From NCBI RefSeq assembly GCF_032878975.1, contig NZ_CP043875.1, positions 1,666,370-1,730,369 on the forward strand: a DNA stretch of 64,000 nt. The letters are read 5' to 3'. This DNA is from Methanoplanus sp. FWC-SCC4. GTDB taxonomy: Archaea; Halobacteriota; Methanomicrobia; Methanomicrobiales; Methanomicrobiaceae. Positions 1 to 8,818 of this stretch are shown one piece after another. Position numbers and translations under genes: made by a program. Numbering within the stretch: position 1 is the stretch's first letter; every line of letters starts with the position of its first letter. The notes under the pieces are model-generated. The model was not told the origin of the DNA. It saw nothing but the letters and a program-made list of their open reading frames with translations, and did not search any database.

Positions 1-3000
1 CCGGTTCCTGCTTTTTTCGTGCCGGCAGAGTCAGTGTTTGTGCCGTTTTCAGTCTGGATATTATTTATGCCTGATATCAGGTCTGTTTCAGGAAGACCTG
101 ATATTTTGCCGTCATCTTCAAATATGGTTGCATTCTTCTCAACCGTTATTGCAAAGTATGAAAATGAGGGGGTTATTGCTTTGTAGTAGTAAAAGCCTGC
201 ATCCTCACGGACGAAATATGTAGGAAGGGACTCCCATCCGCCGTTTACATAGTGCTTCATTACAACATCGCCCTGTTTATATCCTTTCCCGGACAGCCAT
301 TTTTTCTCAACCTTGAAGAAAAGGTCGGCATCCTTCATTGAATCGGAAGATGTTTTGTAAAGCGTTGCCTTCTCATATTCATACACCGGCGTGTCCTCTA
401 TCGCCATATTACTGTTTATACCCGAGACTTCCTCAACTGTGACCATCAGTTTTGGTACATCCCTGGCGGCTGTGACCTCAACATCGTAGACTGCACCTTT
501 GCTCATCTTAAATGAAGCAGTACTGCCTGAACTGATCTGTGTCGCATAGCCGGAACCTACATTTGAATTGCCTCCCGAACCCTGACCTGAACGGGGAGTC
601 TCTGTAGGAGTTACGGGCTTTTTGGTAACTGTGACGTTGTGTGAAACCTCCCCGGATAATCCGCCGGCACTTACATTAAGGACAACAGGATATACCCCCG
701 GCTTTTCAAAAGTCCGGCTGAAGGAAACTGCATTTGATTCCGGCGTGCCGTTTACCGTCCAGTTGAATAAAACCGGATTTCCGGTTGATGTGCTGGCAAA
801 TGCAACTGTAAGAGGAGCACATCCTTCTGATTTATCCATTGAAAATTCCGCAACGGGAAAGACTGACACAGTCTTTGTAATGTTGTCGGTATTACCCCAT
901 TTGTCAGTTACATTTATCCCGACAGTGTGATTTCCGGCAGTGTCAAAGTTGTGTACCAGCACCGGTGAAGACGAGATATTCAAAAATTCATCAACAGTCC
1001 AGTTGCGTGATGTAATGTAGCCGGAGGAAGTGTCAACGGCCGTGAACCTGAAAGGTGCACCCCCTGTCAGGGAATTTTCAGTAAAAGATGCGTTTGCACG
1101 CAGAAATATTTTTACAACGGTTGAAGTCTCGTTGTTAATGCCATCAGAAGACTGCCTTAGAGTAACTGTATAGTTTCCGGCAGTTTCAAAGTCCCTTATG
1201 AAATCCAGCTCGGATGAGACCATAACTCCGTTTATGAACCACTCCCGCTTATCAAATGCCTGAATGGAAGTGTCAGTGAATCTGATGCTGCACGGGGCAT
1301 GGAATTCTGTTATATTTGCAGTGAATTTCGGCAGCGGATAAATCTTTACACTGGCCGAGGTATTGTCTGAAAAGCCCCATCTGTCGGTCACATTCAGGCG
1401 GATATCAAATACTCCGGAATCAGCAAAGGTATATGTCATATTTTGGCTGTCAGATGCATGAACATTGTCAATCAGCCATTCATAAGATAGTGTATCACCT
1501 TCTGAAGTGTCGTTAAATGAGATCACGTCATTAAGTACTCCCTCATTTTTACCGGCGTAAAAGGATGCATTTACCGGCACCGGCGGATTTGAAACAATTT
1601 CTATATCCGACCGGTTGTACAAACCACCAAAACTTACGTTTAATGAAACAAGATACCGGCCGGGATCAAATGTATGAGTGATATTTCTCTCGTTTGACTC
1701 AAATACACCGTCAATACTCCATTCATAATTGTCAGGGCGACCTGTGGAAGTTTCATTGAAGGATACAAAAAGCGGTCCCTCTCCGGTTGTATTGTCTGCT
1801 GTAAAAGATGATACAGGATATACTGTAATGTCTGATGATGTATTGGACTCATATCCCCAGATGTCTGTAACATTTAAGTTTACGCTGTATATTCCGGCTG
1901 TATCAAAGGTTTTATCAAAGGAACTGCTGTTGGAGGCAAAAACACCCCCGACAGTCCAGTTGTATTCACTAATATCTCCTGTGGATGTGCTCTCAAAATG
2001 TATAGTGTCAGGTGCATAAACCACGGATTTATCTGCCGTAAAGGATACACTCACAGGATTTTCGGGAGTAACCAAAAACGCATTCTCCACAAATCCGGTC
2101 AGACCGGAAGGATTTGCAACAGTCATATTATAATATCCGGGAGTAACTCCTGCAAGATTGAATGAAACAGAGAGGCTGCCTGAATCATGAACAACAGGAT
2201 TATCACCTGCTACTACCAGGTCTCCTTTTGTGAGATTTACATAGCGTATGTCAGTGCCTGTCCCCTCATAGCCGGTTGAAAAATTTCCTCCGGTTACAAT
2301 AATATCTACATTTCTTCCGGTCTTTGCCTCAACAACCGATAATGAATTAACCTCTGGGAGAAGTGCACCAAATATCTGTACTCTTTTACTATAAGTATCT
2401 GAAACATACAGATATCCTGTGCTGTTTAATGCCATTCCTTTTGGGCCCGAGTTAATATTAAACTGACCACTATTTGTCCCACTGCCTCCAAAGGATTTGA
2501 CAAAACCAAAATCAGAATTAAAATATTTTATAAGATAATCATTCCCGTCTGAAACAAAGATCCCGTCTTGATCATCAATTGCAACCGACATCGGAGAACC
2601 TATATTCCCTTCATCTCCAAAAGATGTGAGAAAATCCCGGTCAGGCTCATAAACATTCACTTTTCCAGAAATAAAACTATCATCAACTGAAGCTAAAAAC
2701 ATATAATCCGAAGAATTAAACGCCATCTTTCTAAAATAGCCTTCTGTGGAGGAAATTGTTTTAAGCTTATTGAAACCCAGATCATAAATATCCATATCTC
2801 TTCCTTTGTGAGTAAGATCAGAAAGATACAACATGTCATCGGAATCCGTTGCCAGATGACCAACTTTCTCCCATGGAATATTATCATCTTTTTTTTCGCT
2901 CCTGACAAGGACTCCGTCGGGTTTATAGATGTTTATAGAATTGTTGGAATTATAATATCCTACATAAGCAAAACCTGAAGAGTTAAAGCAGATATCCTGG

Positions 3001-3278
3001 GGACCATTGGAGTCAGGTGCAAACCAAGAACCGGTTTTTACACCTGAAGAAGAGAAGATCTCTATCGTGCTGTTTGGTTCGTCAGTTCCATCCTGCACCG
3101 GCACATACAAATTGTCACTACCATCGATGGCAATACCGTAAAATCCAGATGCTTCTGTCGTTTTAATCCCTATCTCACCGACATAGTCACAGGGAACAAC
3201 ATATTCTGCCGAAACCGGCACCATAATCAAAATAAAAAGCAACAGCACTGCTGAAGTTTTCCGTAAATCACTGAACAT
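1..3278 (-). CDS. Secreted propeller/TIG/PKD-repeat surface protein with PGF-pre-PGF domain (3' end cut off)
   Basis: The frame is open from the ATG at 3278 to the window edge, at least 1092 residues. A signal peptide (FSDLRKTSAVLLLFILIMV, then VSA-E) is followed by about 270 residues of NHL/beta-propeller-like blades (repeated GIAIDGSDNLYV, MSVAIDDQDGIFVSDG), a TIG/IPT-like domain (about 306-405), six PKD domains (about 406-885), a Gly/Ser linker and a domain resembling the archaeal PGF-pre-PGF region (about 906-1050, with KWLSGKGYKQGDVVMKHYVN and GWESLPTYFV). Such proteins normally end in a PGF-CTERM anchor, which would lie outside the window. GGAG sits just upstream of the start. It is probably an exported, N-glycosylated (many NxS/T) surface-layer or adhesion protein; the ligand is unknown. 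Confidence 0.9.
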   Translation of the reverse strand, partial: MFSDLRKTSAVLLLFILIMVPVSAEYVVPCDYVGEIGIKTTEASGFYGIAIDGSDNLYVPVQDGTDEPNSTIEIFSSSGVKTGSWFAPDSNGPQDICFNSSGFAYVGYYNSNNSINIYKPDGVLVRSEKKDDNIPWEKVGHLATDSDDMLYLSDLTHKGRDMDIYDLGFNKLKTISSTEGYFRKMAFNSSDYMFLASVDDSFISGKVNVYEPDRDFLTSFGDEGNIGSPMSVAIDDQDGIFVSDGNDYLIKYFNSDFGFVKSFGGSGTNSGQFNINSGPKGMALNSTGYLYVSDTYSKRVQIFGALLPEVNSLSVVEAKTGRNVDIIVTGGNFSTGYEGTGTDIRYVNLTKGDLVVAGDNPVVHDSGSLSVSFNLAGVTPGYYNMTVANPSGLTGFVENAFLVTPENPVSVSFTADKSVVYAPDTIHFESTSTGDISEYNWTVGGVFASNSSSFDKTFDTAGIYSVNLNVTDIWGYESNTSSDITVYPVSSFTADNTTGEGPLFVSFNETSTGRPDNYEWSIDGVFESNERNITHTFDPGRYLVSLNVSFGGLYNRSDIEIVSNPPVPVNASFYAGKNEGVLNDVISFNDTSEGDTLSYEWLIDNVHASDSQNMTYTFADSGVFDIRLNVTDRWGFSDNTSASVKIYPLPKFTANITEFHAPCSIRFTDTSIQAFDKREWFINGVMVSSELDFIRDFETAGNYTVTLRQSSDGINNETSTVVKIFLRANASFTENSLTGGAPFRFTAVDTSSGYITSRNWTVDEFLNISSSPVLVHNFDTAGNHTVGINVTDKWGNTDNITKTVSVFPVAEFSMDKSEGCAPLTVAFASTSTGNPVLFNWTVNGTPESNAVSFSRTFEKPGVYPVVLNVSAGGLSGEVSHNVTVTKKPVTPTETPRSGQGSGGNSNVGSGYATQISSGSTASFKMSKGAVYDVEVTAARDVPKLMVTVEEVSGINSNMAIEDTPVYEYEKATLYKTSSDSMKDADLFFKVEKKWLSGKGYKQGDVVMKHYVNGGWESLPTYFVREDAGFYYYKAITPSFSYFAITVEKNATIFEDDGKISGLPETDLISGINNIQTENGTNTDSAGTKKAGT

Positions 3279-3689
3279 AGCATATAACTCCTGAAATCTC
3301 ATTGATTTTGGTTGAATCATGAGACAGTCTGAATATCGTGATCACTGCAATTTGTATTACAGTTGTGTAATTTTTAATAAGTGAATGATATTTTCAACTT
3401 AACTATTTATAAATATATAGTTTATTGTGGATGAATATCCTATTAAAAATTACGGAAAATAGCTATTTTTGAAAAATAGAACAATATTTTTGAGATTATA
3501 TTGTAAAAATCATGACTTTTGAGCCATTACATCCCACATGTTTATTTACAGAACACGAATCCCGGGGCATGCCGGTTTTTTATTAAGCATAATTATAAAA
3601 ACTGCAAGGAAGAGTATGACAATTGTAAAAGATAATACAGGGCAGCCTGACTAACAGAATAAAAAAGGGCGCCGGGCAGTGATTAAATA
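3279..3689. other. Intergenic region between divergent genes
   Basis: No gene is visible. The strand is very AT-rich. A TATA-like stretch (atttataaatatatag, about 3405-3420) could serve the reverse-strand surface-protein gene, with a leader of more than 100 nt. A second (attataaaaa, about 3592-3601) lies some 90 nt before the permease start. Confidence 0.5.
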
Positions 3690-4985
3690 ATGGACAAAAG
3701 AGAGGAACAGGTTCCGCTAATGAGAGTCCTTGGGCTTCCGGAGGTTGTTATATCCGGAGTCGGCGTTATACTTGGTGCAGGCATCTATGCACTAATAGGG
3801 GAAGCGGCAGCGACTTCCGGAAACGCCCTCTGGCTCTCCTTTCTATTGTCTGCATCAATAGCGGCGTTTACCGGCCTTTCGTACATGGAGCTTTCATCCA
3901 TGTTCCCTGAGGCAAGCGCCGAATATGAATACACAAGACAGTCTTTTGGCTGCACACTCGCATTCATCACAGGCACTCTTGTAATACTCTCAGGGATAAT
4001 AGGAGCTTCAACCGTTGCACTCGGCTTTGCAGGGTATTTCAACGGTTTTACCGGTGCCGACCTGTACACTGTCGCCATATTTCTTATAATATCACTTGCA
4101 GCAGTGCTGTTCATCGGGATCAAACAGTCAGCATATATTGCAATTATTTTTACATTTATAGAGAGTGCAGGCCTTGTTGGGATAATTGCAATAGCATTAC
4201 CGCATATAGGAAGTGTAAACTACCTTGAAATGCCGCAGGGGATATCAGGGGTTTTTATTGCAGCCTCTCTCATATTTTTTGCATACCAGGGTTTTGAGGA
4301 GATTGTAAAACTCTCCGAGGAGACTGTAAGCCCTGAAAAAAACATTCCAAAAGGACTCCTTTTAGCCCTCATCTTTACAATAATTCTCTATATTCTTGTA
4401 TCCATATCAATTGTCAGCATCGGGGGATGGGAGGCTGTTGCGGGAAGCCCGAATCCGTTTGCAAAAATCGCAGGCTCTGTTTTCCCTGAAGGTTATCTGA
4501 TATTCACATTCATTGCACTTTTCGCAACGGCAAACACGGTTTTGCTGATGATGCTTTCGGCATCAAGGATAATGTACGGGATGGCAAAGAAGGGAAGGCT
4601 TCCACAGGCCGTTTCATATGTAAGCAAAAGCAGAAGAACGCCTGTTGTTGCAATAGTAATCGTCACCGTCCTGTCAATTCTTTTCCTTTCAGCAGGCGGA
4701 ATTAAGGATGTTGCATTCATTACAAATTTCACCCTTTTTGCAACATTTGCAATTATTAACGCCTCGGTTATTGTTTTACGTATTATAATGCCGGACTCAA
4801 AAAGGCCCTTTAAAGTGCCGTTTTCGATCCTAAAAGTCCCGGTAATCCCTCTGCTTGGAATAATGACCTGCCTTTTTTTCCTGTTTCAGATGGATATGTC
4901 AATAATTCTGATTGGAGTCGGGATAATAATCATATCAGCCACAATCAATGTTTTATATCAGACATCCCTAAAAAGAAAGGGTTGA
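3690..4985 (+). CDS. APC-superfamily amino acid permease
   Basis: 431 residues with about 12 hydrophobic segments, the usual size for the amino acid-polyamine-organocation family. The N-terminus carries the family signature around GVGVILGAGIYALIGEAA (helix 1, with the unwound G-x-G segment), and FFAYQGFEEIVKLSEE (about 195-210) matches the helix 6 region of the CAT/YjeH-like branch. It should be a proton- or sodium-coupled amino-acid carrier in the cytoplasmic membrane; the substrate cannot be read from sequence. ATG 3690 begins MDKREEQ directly before helix 1. The Shine-Dalgarno is weak. It converges with the Trm5 gene and has no operon partner. Confidence 0.88.
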   Translation: MDKREEQVPLMRVLGLPEVVISGVGVILGAGIYALIGEAAATSGNALWLSFLLSASIAAFTGLSYMELSSMFPEASAEYEYTRQSFGCTLAFITGTLVILSGIIGASTVALGFAGYFNGFTGADLYTVAIFLIISLAAVLFIGIKQSAYIAIIFTFIESAGLVGIIAIALPHIGSVNYLEMPQGISGVFIAASLIFFAYQGFEEIVKLSEETVSPEKNIPKGLLLALIFTIILYILVSISIVSIGGWEAVAGSPNPFAKIAGSVFPEGYLIFTFIALFATANTVLLMMLSASRIMYGMAKKGRLPQAVSYVSKSRRTPVVAIVIVTVLSILFLSAGGIKDVAFITNFTLFATFAIINASVIVLRIIMPDSKRPFKVPFSILKVPVIPLLGIMTCLFFLFQMDMSIILIGVGIIIISATINVLYQTSLKRKG

Positions 4986-5061
4986 AAACAAAATTTCCTG
5001 AGAATATCTGTCCTAAAAAAATATTCTATTGCATGGAAATCTATTGGAAAAAAGAAGTGAT

Positions 5062-5976
5062 TTATTCGCAGCATACATCATAGACCGCATGGTGCTGAAC
5101 CGGAGAATAGGATCTTACCATCTTTTCCCTGATGCTTCCCTTTGTAAATCTCCGCAGAGTGTCTGTCATCTCACCCTCCTCTGACTGAAGGGTGTAAAAA
5201 TGAACGGTTCCGCCCTTTTTACAAAGCTTAAACGCGACCTCTAAAAATTCATCGGATGTCATTGGAAGGTTCATAATTATTCTGTCAAAGGAATGGGCAG
5301 GAAGAATATTTCCAAGATGAAGTGCATCTGCAAGCATCGGGATGATGTTCCTCTTTTTATTAAGGCCGATATTTTTCTGCATCAGGCTTACAGCTCCCGG
5401 ATTTATGTCACCTGCAAAAATAACAGATGCTTTATCCGACAAAGCTATCGGGAAAGGTCCGACTCCGGCAAACATATCCAGAACCCTCTCGTTTTCATCC
5501 ATAATTTCATATATCCTCTGCCTTTCATTTGCAAGACGTGCTGAAAAATACGCAACAGAGAGATCAATTAAAAAACGGTGTCCGTATTCAACATAAAGAG
5601 TCTCTGTTGTGTCCTTGCCGGCAAGAACCTTAAACTCCTTAATTCTGTATTCGCCCTGAACAGCACTCTCGGAGTGTAAAACCGTGTGAATCACGGGACG
5701 GGATTTTAGAAGAAGACCCGCACTCCTGACATCGTCATCCTGCATAATCGCAATTCCCCCGATTAATTCATGACGTGGGAGAGCCTCTTTTTTGGGTCTC
5801 TCTTCAAATATGTATTCCCCCGTTGCCATCATTTCATCCGCTACCGGAAATATCAGATAATCACCGTCATTTAAAGGCCGGAAATCATTGCTTAAAGCAC
5901 CCGCCCCTAAAAGTTCCCTCCGGGTAATCTCTCCTTTTGACTTTTCCACCCTGACTCCGAACAGTTTCCGTGACAT
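5062..5976 (-). CDS. trm5: tRNA (guanine-37-N1) methyltransferase, Trm5b-like
   Basis: 304 residues. The middle contains a class I SAM-binding core: DMFAGVGPFPIAL (motif I), AGDINPGAVSLMQKNI (acidic end of strand 2) and MNLPM (motif IV, as in archaeal Trm5 where NLP replaces NPP), then GGTVHFYTLQ. Archaeal Trm5 methylates N1 of G37 next to the anticodon and so guards the reading frame. The N-terminal part (LFGVRVEKSKGE, ending in YLIFPV) fits the small D1/D2 substrate domain, somewhat shorter than in MJ0883. The gene is divergent from HMG-CoA reductase, the two starts being only 45 bp apart, so they share one promoter region. A paralogous wyosine enzyme (Taw2/Taw22) is the main alternative. 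Confidence 0.85.
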   Translation of the reverse strand: MSRKLFGVRVEKSKGEITRRELLGAGALSNDFRPLNDGDYLIFPVADEMMATGEYIFEERPKKEALPRHELIGGIAIMQDDDVRSAGLLLKSRPVIHTVLHSESAVQGEYRIKEFKVLAGKDTTETLYVEYGHRFLIDLSVAYFSARLANERQRIYEIMDENERVLDMFAGVGPFPIALSDKASVIFAGDINPGAVSLMQKNIGLNKKRNIIPMLADALHLGNILPAHSFDRIIMNLPMTSDEFLEVAFKLCKKGGTVHFYTLQSEEGEMTDTLRRFTKGSIREKMVRSYSPVQHHAVYDVCCE

Positions 5977-5981
5977 TTGAC

Positions 5982-5993
5982 CATTATAATATT
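5982..5993 (+). promoter_or_regulatory. TATA box of HMG-CoA reductase
   Basis: The stretch cattataatatt lies about 31-34 nt before the ATG at 6021, so the mRNA should start within a few bases of that codon. No Shine-Dalgarno precedes the ATG, which fits a leaderless or nearly leaderless transcript. It overlaps the zone just upstream of the divergent trm5 start. Confidence 0.5.
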
Positions 5994-6020
5994 GTATCTG
6001 ACAGACAAATAACTAAACAC

Positions 6021-7226
6021 ATGGAAGAATATATCGAGCGTCTTCGAAGGGGAACATTAAAGATGCACGCTCTTGAAAACGAACTTCCTCCAACAGAGGC
6101 GGTTTCGGTCAGGAGAGCATATATTGAAGAGGAAACCGGGAATAAATTTGACACTGTAGGTAGATATTCGGTAAATATCGAGCGCATCGTAGCGAAAAAC
6201 TGCGAGAATATGATAGGTGCCATCCAGATACCCTTAGGTGTTGCAGGAAAACTCAAAGTCAACGGGGAGTATGCAAAAGAGGATTATTATATCCCGCTTG
6301 CAACAACGGAAGGGGCGCTTGTTGCATCAATTAACAGGGGATGCAAGGCGATAACAAAGGCAGGCGGTGCGGATGTCAGAATACAGCGTGACGGCATGAC
6401 AAGAGCACCTGTTTTCGCTGCAAAAAATGTTGCACATGCAATGGATATTATACGCTGGATTGAATCCAACAAGCAGGTCTTAAAAGATATTGCGGAAGCC
6501 ACAACTTCACACGGTAAAATGAAGGATATTTTGTGCTTCCAGGTAGGGACAAGTGTCTATGCAAGAATTGAATTCTCAACCGGCGATGCAATGGGCATGA
6601 ACATGGTTACAATCGCAAGCGAGAGAATTGCACAAAAAGTCAGTCAGGAAACCGGCGCAACACTTGTTGCCCTTTCAGGAAATATGTGCACTGATAAAAA
6701 GCCGGCGGCAATAAACCTTGTTCTTGGCAGGGGAAAATCAGTTTCCGCAGGTGTTTTCCTGTCAGATGATATGATCAAAGAGACCTTCAAAACCGATGCG
6801 AAGACGATGATGGAAGTCAATAACCGCAAAAACCTTGTTGGCTCTGCACGTGCAGGCGCACTCGGATTCAATGCTCATGCCGCAAACGTCATAGCGGCAA
6901 TGTTTCTTGCATGCGGACAGGATCCGGCACACGTTGTCGAGGGTGCAAACACCATAACAACCGTTGACCAGATGGAAGGCGGCGTTTATGTATCTGTAAC
7001 ACTTCCGTCACTTCAGGTAGGAACAGTCGGCGGCGGAACCGGTATAGACACACAAAGGGAATGCCTCTCACTTCTCGGCTGCTCGGGAGGCGGGGAGAAG
7101 TCAGGCGATAATGCACGAAAATTTGCTGAAATTGTCGCATCCGCAGTTTTGGCAGGTGAACTGTCCTTAATAGGTGCTCTTGGTGCAGGCCATCTTGCAA
7201 GAGCTCATCAGCAGCTCGGACGCTGA
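6021..7226 (+). CDS. hmgA: Hydroxymethylglutaryl-CoA reductase (class I, NADPH)
   Basis: 401 residues from ATG 6021. It reduces HMG-CoA to mevalonate, the committed step towards archaeal isoprenoid lipids. Visible landmarks: PLATTEGALVASINRG (HMG-CoA site), GDAMGMNMV (nucleotide site), DKKPAAINLVLGRGKSV with the catalytic Lys, CGQDPAHVVE with the catalytic Asp, and the C-terminal GHLARAHQQLGR with the catalytic His. An upstream in-frame ATG (5970) would add 17 residues and overlap the divergent trm5 by 7 bp. The 6021 start is preferred because it gives the usual archaeal N-terminus and sits about one TATA distance from the box at 5982-5993. A T-rich stretch after the stop (7233-7253) may end transcription. 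Confidence 0.95.
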   Translation: MEEYIERLRRGTLKMHALENELPPTEAVSVRRAYIEEETGNKFDTVGRYSVNIERIVAKNCENMIGAIQIPLGVAGKLKVNGEYAKEDYYIPLATTEGALVASINRGCKAITKAGGADVRIQRDGMTRAPVFAAKNVAHAMDIIRWIESNKQVLKDIAEATTSHGKMKDILCFQVGTSVYARIEFSTGDAMGMNMVTIASERIAQKVSQETGATLVALSGNMCTDKKPAAINLVLGRGKSVSAGVFLSDDMIKETFKTDAKTMMEVNNRKNLVGSARAGALGFNAHAANVIAAMFLACGQDPAHVVEGANTITTVDQMEGGVYVSVTLPSLQVGTVGGGTGIDTQRECLSLLGCSGGGEKSGDNARKFAEIVASAVLAGELSLIGALGAGHLARAHQQLGR

Positions 7227-7718
7227 AAATATCTTTTTTTATATTACATTTTTTAAAGCAGATTTCCAATGACTTATTGAAATCCATGACTATCAATAGC
7301 AATTAGAAAACAGAGGATTCCTTCTTGGTCATTATATTAGGGATTTGTTACCTGAATATTTAGCAACGGATTAGAAAGGACAATTGGAAAATATTACAAT
7401 TTCAACATCAGGAAATAGTGATTAAATCCAACCGCTATAAACACGGGAATAGCATTTACAAATCATTAATCAGCTTTTTTTGACGCGCATACACAAATGA
7501 TGGATATATATAAAAAATCAATATTTTTAAACAGGTCTATACAAAATCCAATAAAACTGATCACAAATATATCTGACATTTATGAGATATTTATAGAAAT
7601 TTAATAATAATTTGCCATATTTTTGAGTCCTGGAAGTGGGACTCCCATTATGATTAGAAATCACAGGTGTCATATTAGGATTTTAAACTAATGCATCTCA
7701 TAGTGCTAATTGTGAATT
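7227..7718. other. AT-rich intergenic region with a small hairpin
   Basis: No open frame with coding character is visible. An oligo-T run just after hmgA is a likely terminator. A GAGTCC/GGACTC hairpin (7625-7644, 8-nt loop) lies about 75 nt before the SGNH gene; its role is unknown. Confidence 0.45.
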
Positions 7719-8816
7719 ATGACATTTTGCAAAAAGGCAAAACTGGCAGCCATAATCATTGTTGCGATTTCAATTGCAATTTGTTCTTACTTTATTTTCA
7801 TTAATAAAGTAAATACAGAAACTGTAGATTGGAATTTAGAAGATATATTGGCCCAATATGATTCTGTTCCGGAAAATTCGGTAATTTGCATTGGTTCAAG
7901 TCAGTTCTATTACGGCCTTAATGCTTCACAAACTGAAGAACAGCTTAAATTGAAGCTGAATAGCTCAGTCCCCGTATATAATTTTGCATTTAACGGCGAC
8001 ACATTTTTCACTAAATTGGTAGATTTACCTAAGATAATTGATGCAAAACCAAAAATGGTCATCATTAGTAGTTCTTTTTTTCAATACGGCTATTATGGAC
8101 AAAATTGTGAATACCAGTTACAATATATTGGAAAAAACTGGAATCTCCTCGATAATTTTTCCAAAAGTTTGTTTTCAACAGAATACTTTAGTGAAGAACA
8201 GCTGGATATAATCACAAAAAACAAAAATAACTATTTCAATAAATACCTGGGATTTTTTGAAGAGAGATACAGACTTAAGGAATTGCTCACAGATTTGGTA
8301 TTTGCTAAAGAAAAAAAGAGCGGAATAAAATATAAATCCTTGGATTTGGGAAATCAGCCCGACGATTCAGAAATCAAAACCATTCTGCAAAAAAGCATTG
8401 ACAGTCAAACTGATTATAATCAGCAATTTATTGACAAACAAAGGTCTTTTGATAAATTTAATTATAATTTAGAGGAAGAAAATGAATATTACTATATAAG
8501 GATAAATTATCCGGAATCTGATACTGTACAGGTTGAAGCATTAAAACATATTATTGAAGAGTTAAAACAAAACGACATCCGGATTTTTGTTATACACATG
8601 CCCATGCGTTCTAACTTTTCCGAAATAATTCCCCAAAAGACCCGTGAAAAATATTTTTCGATACTAAACAATTCAGGAATAGAATATTTTGATTTTGAAT
8701 CCAGATACCCCCCTCTGATGATGAGGGATCTCACTCATCTGAATTCAAAAGGAAAATCAGAATTTTCAAATGATATGGCCTCATTCCTGTTTGAAAAAAT
8801 ACAGGAGGGGGGATAA
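7719..8816 (+). CDS. Membrane-anchored SGNH-hydrolase-like protein, partner of MBOAT acyltransferase
   Basis: 365 residues. One N-terminal transmembrane segment (about 9-29) is followed by a domain outside the membrane. VICIGSSQFYYGLN (about 55-68) looks like SGNH block I (GxS), and RDLTHLNSKGKSEFSND near the C-terminus is the DxxH block V with the catalytic Asp/His pair. This layout resembles AlgJ/AlgX/DltD-type partners that pass an acyl group from an MBOAT protein to an extracellular polymer. The stop is 2 nt before the MBOAT start and the Shine-Dalgarno of that gene lies inside this gene's end, so the two are co-translated. The substrate is unknown; a secreted polysaccharide, surface-layer glycan or cell-envelope polymer is plausible. 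The gene is AT-rich like its partner. Confidence 0.75.
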   Translation: MTFCKKAKLAAIIIVAISIAICSYFIFINKVNTETVDWNLEDILAQYDSVPENSVICIGSSQFYYGLNASQTEEQLKLKLNSSVPVYNFAFNGDTFFTKLVDLPKIIDAKPKMVIISSSFFQYGYYGQNCEYQLQYIGKNWNLLDNFSKSLFSTEYFSEEQLDIITKNKNNYFNKYLGFFEERYRLKELLTDLVFAKEKKSGIKYKSLDLGNQPDDSEIKTILQKSIDSQTDYNQQFIDKQRSFDKFNYNLEEENEYYYIRINYPESDTVQVEALKHIIEELKQNDIRIFVIHMPMRSNFSEIIPQKTREKYFSILNNSGIEYFDFESRYPPLMMRDLTHLNSKGKSEFSNDMASFLFEKIQEGG

Positions 8817-8818
8817 AA

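Noticed and set aside
7600-7700. Riboswitch before the SGNH gene
   Set aside because: Only one 6-bp hairpin is present and no known aptamer pattern is recognised.
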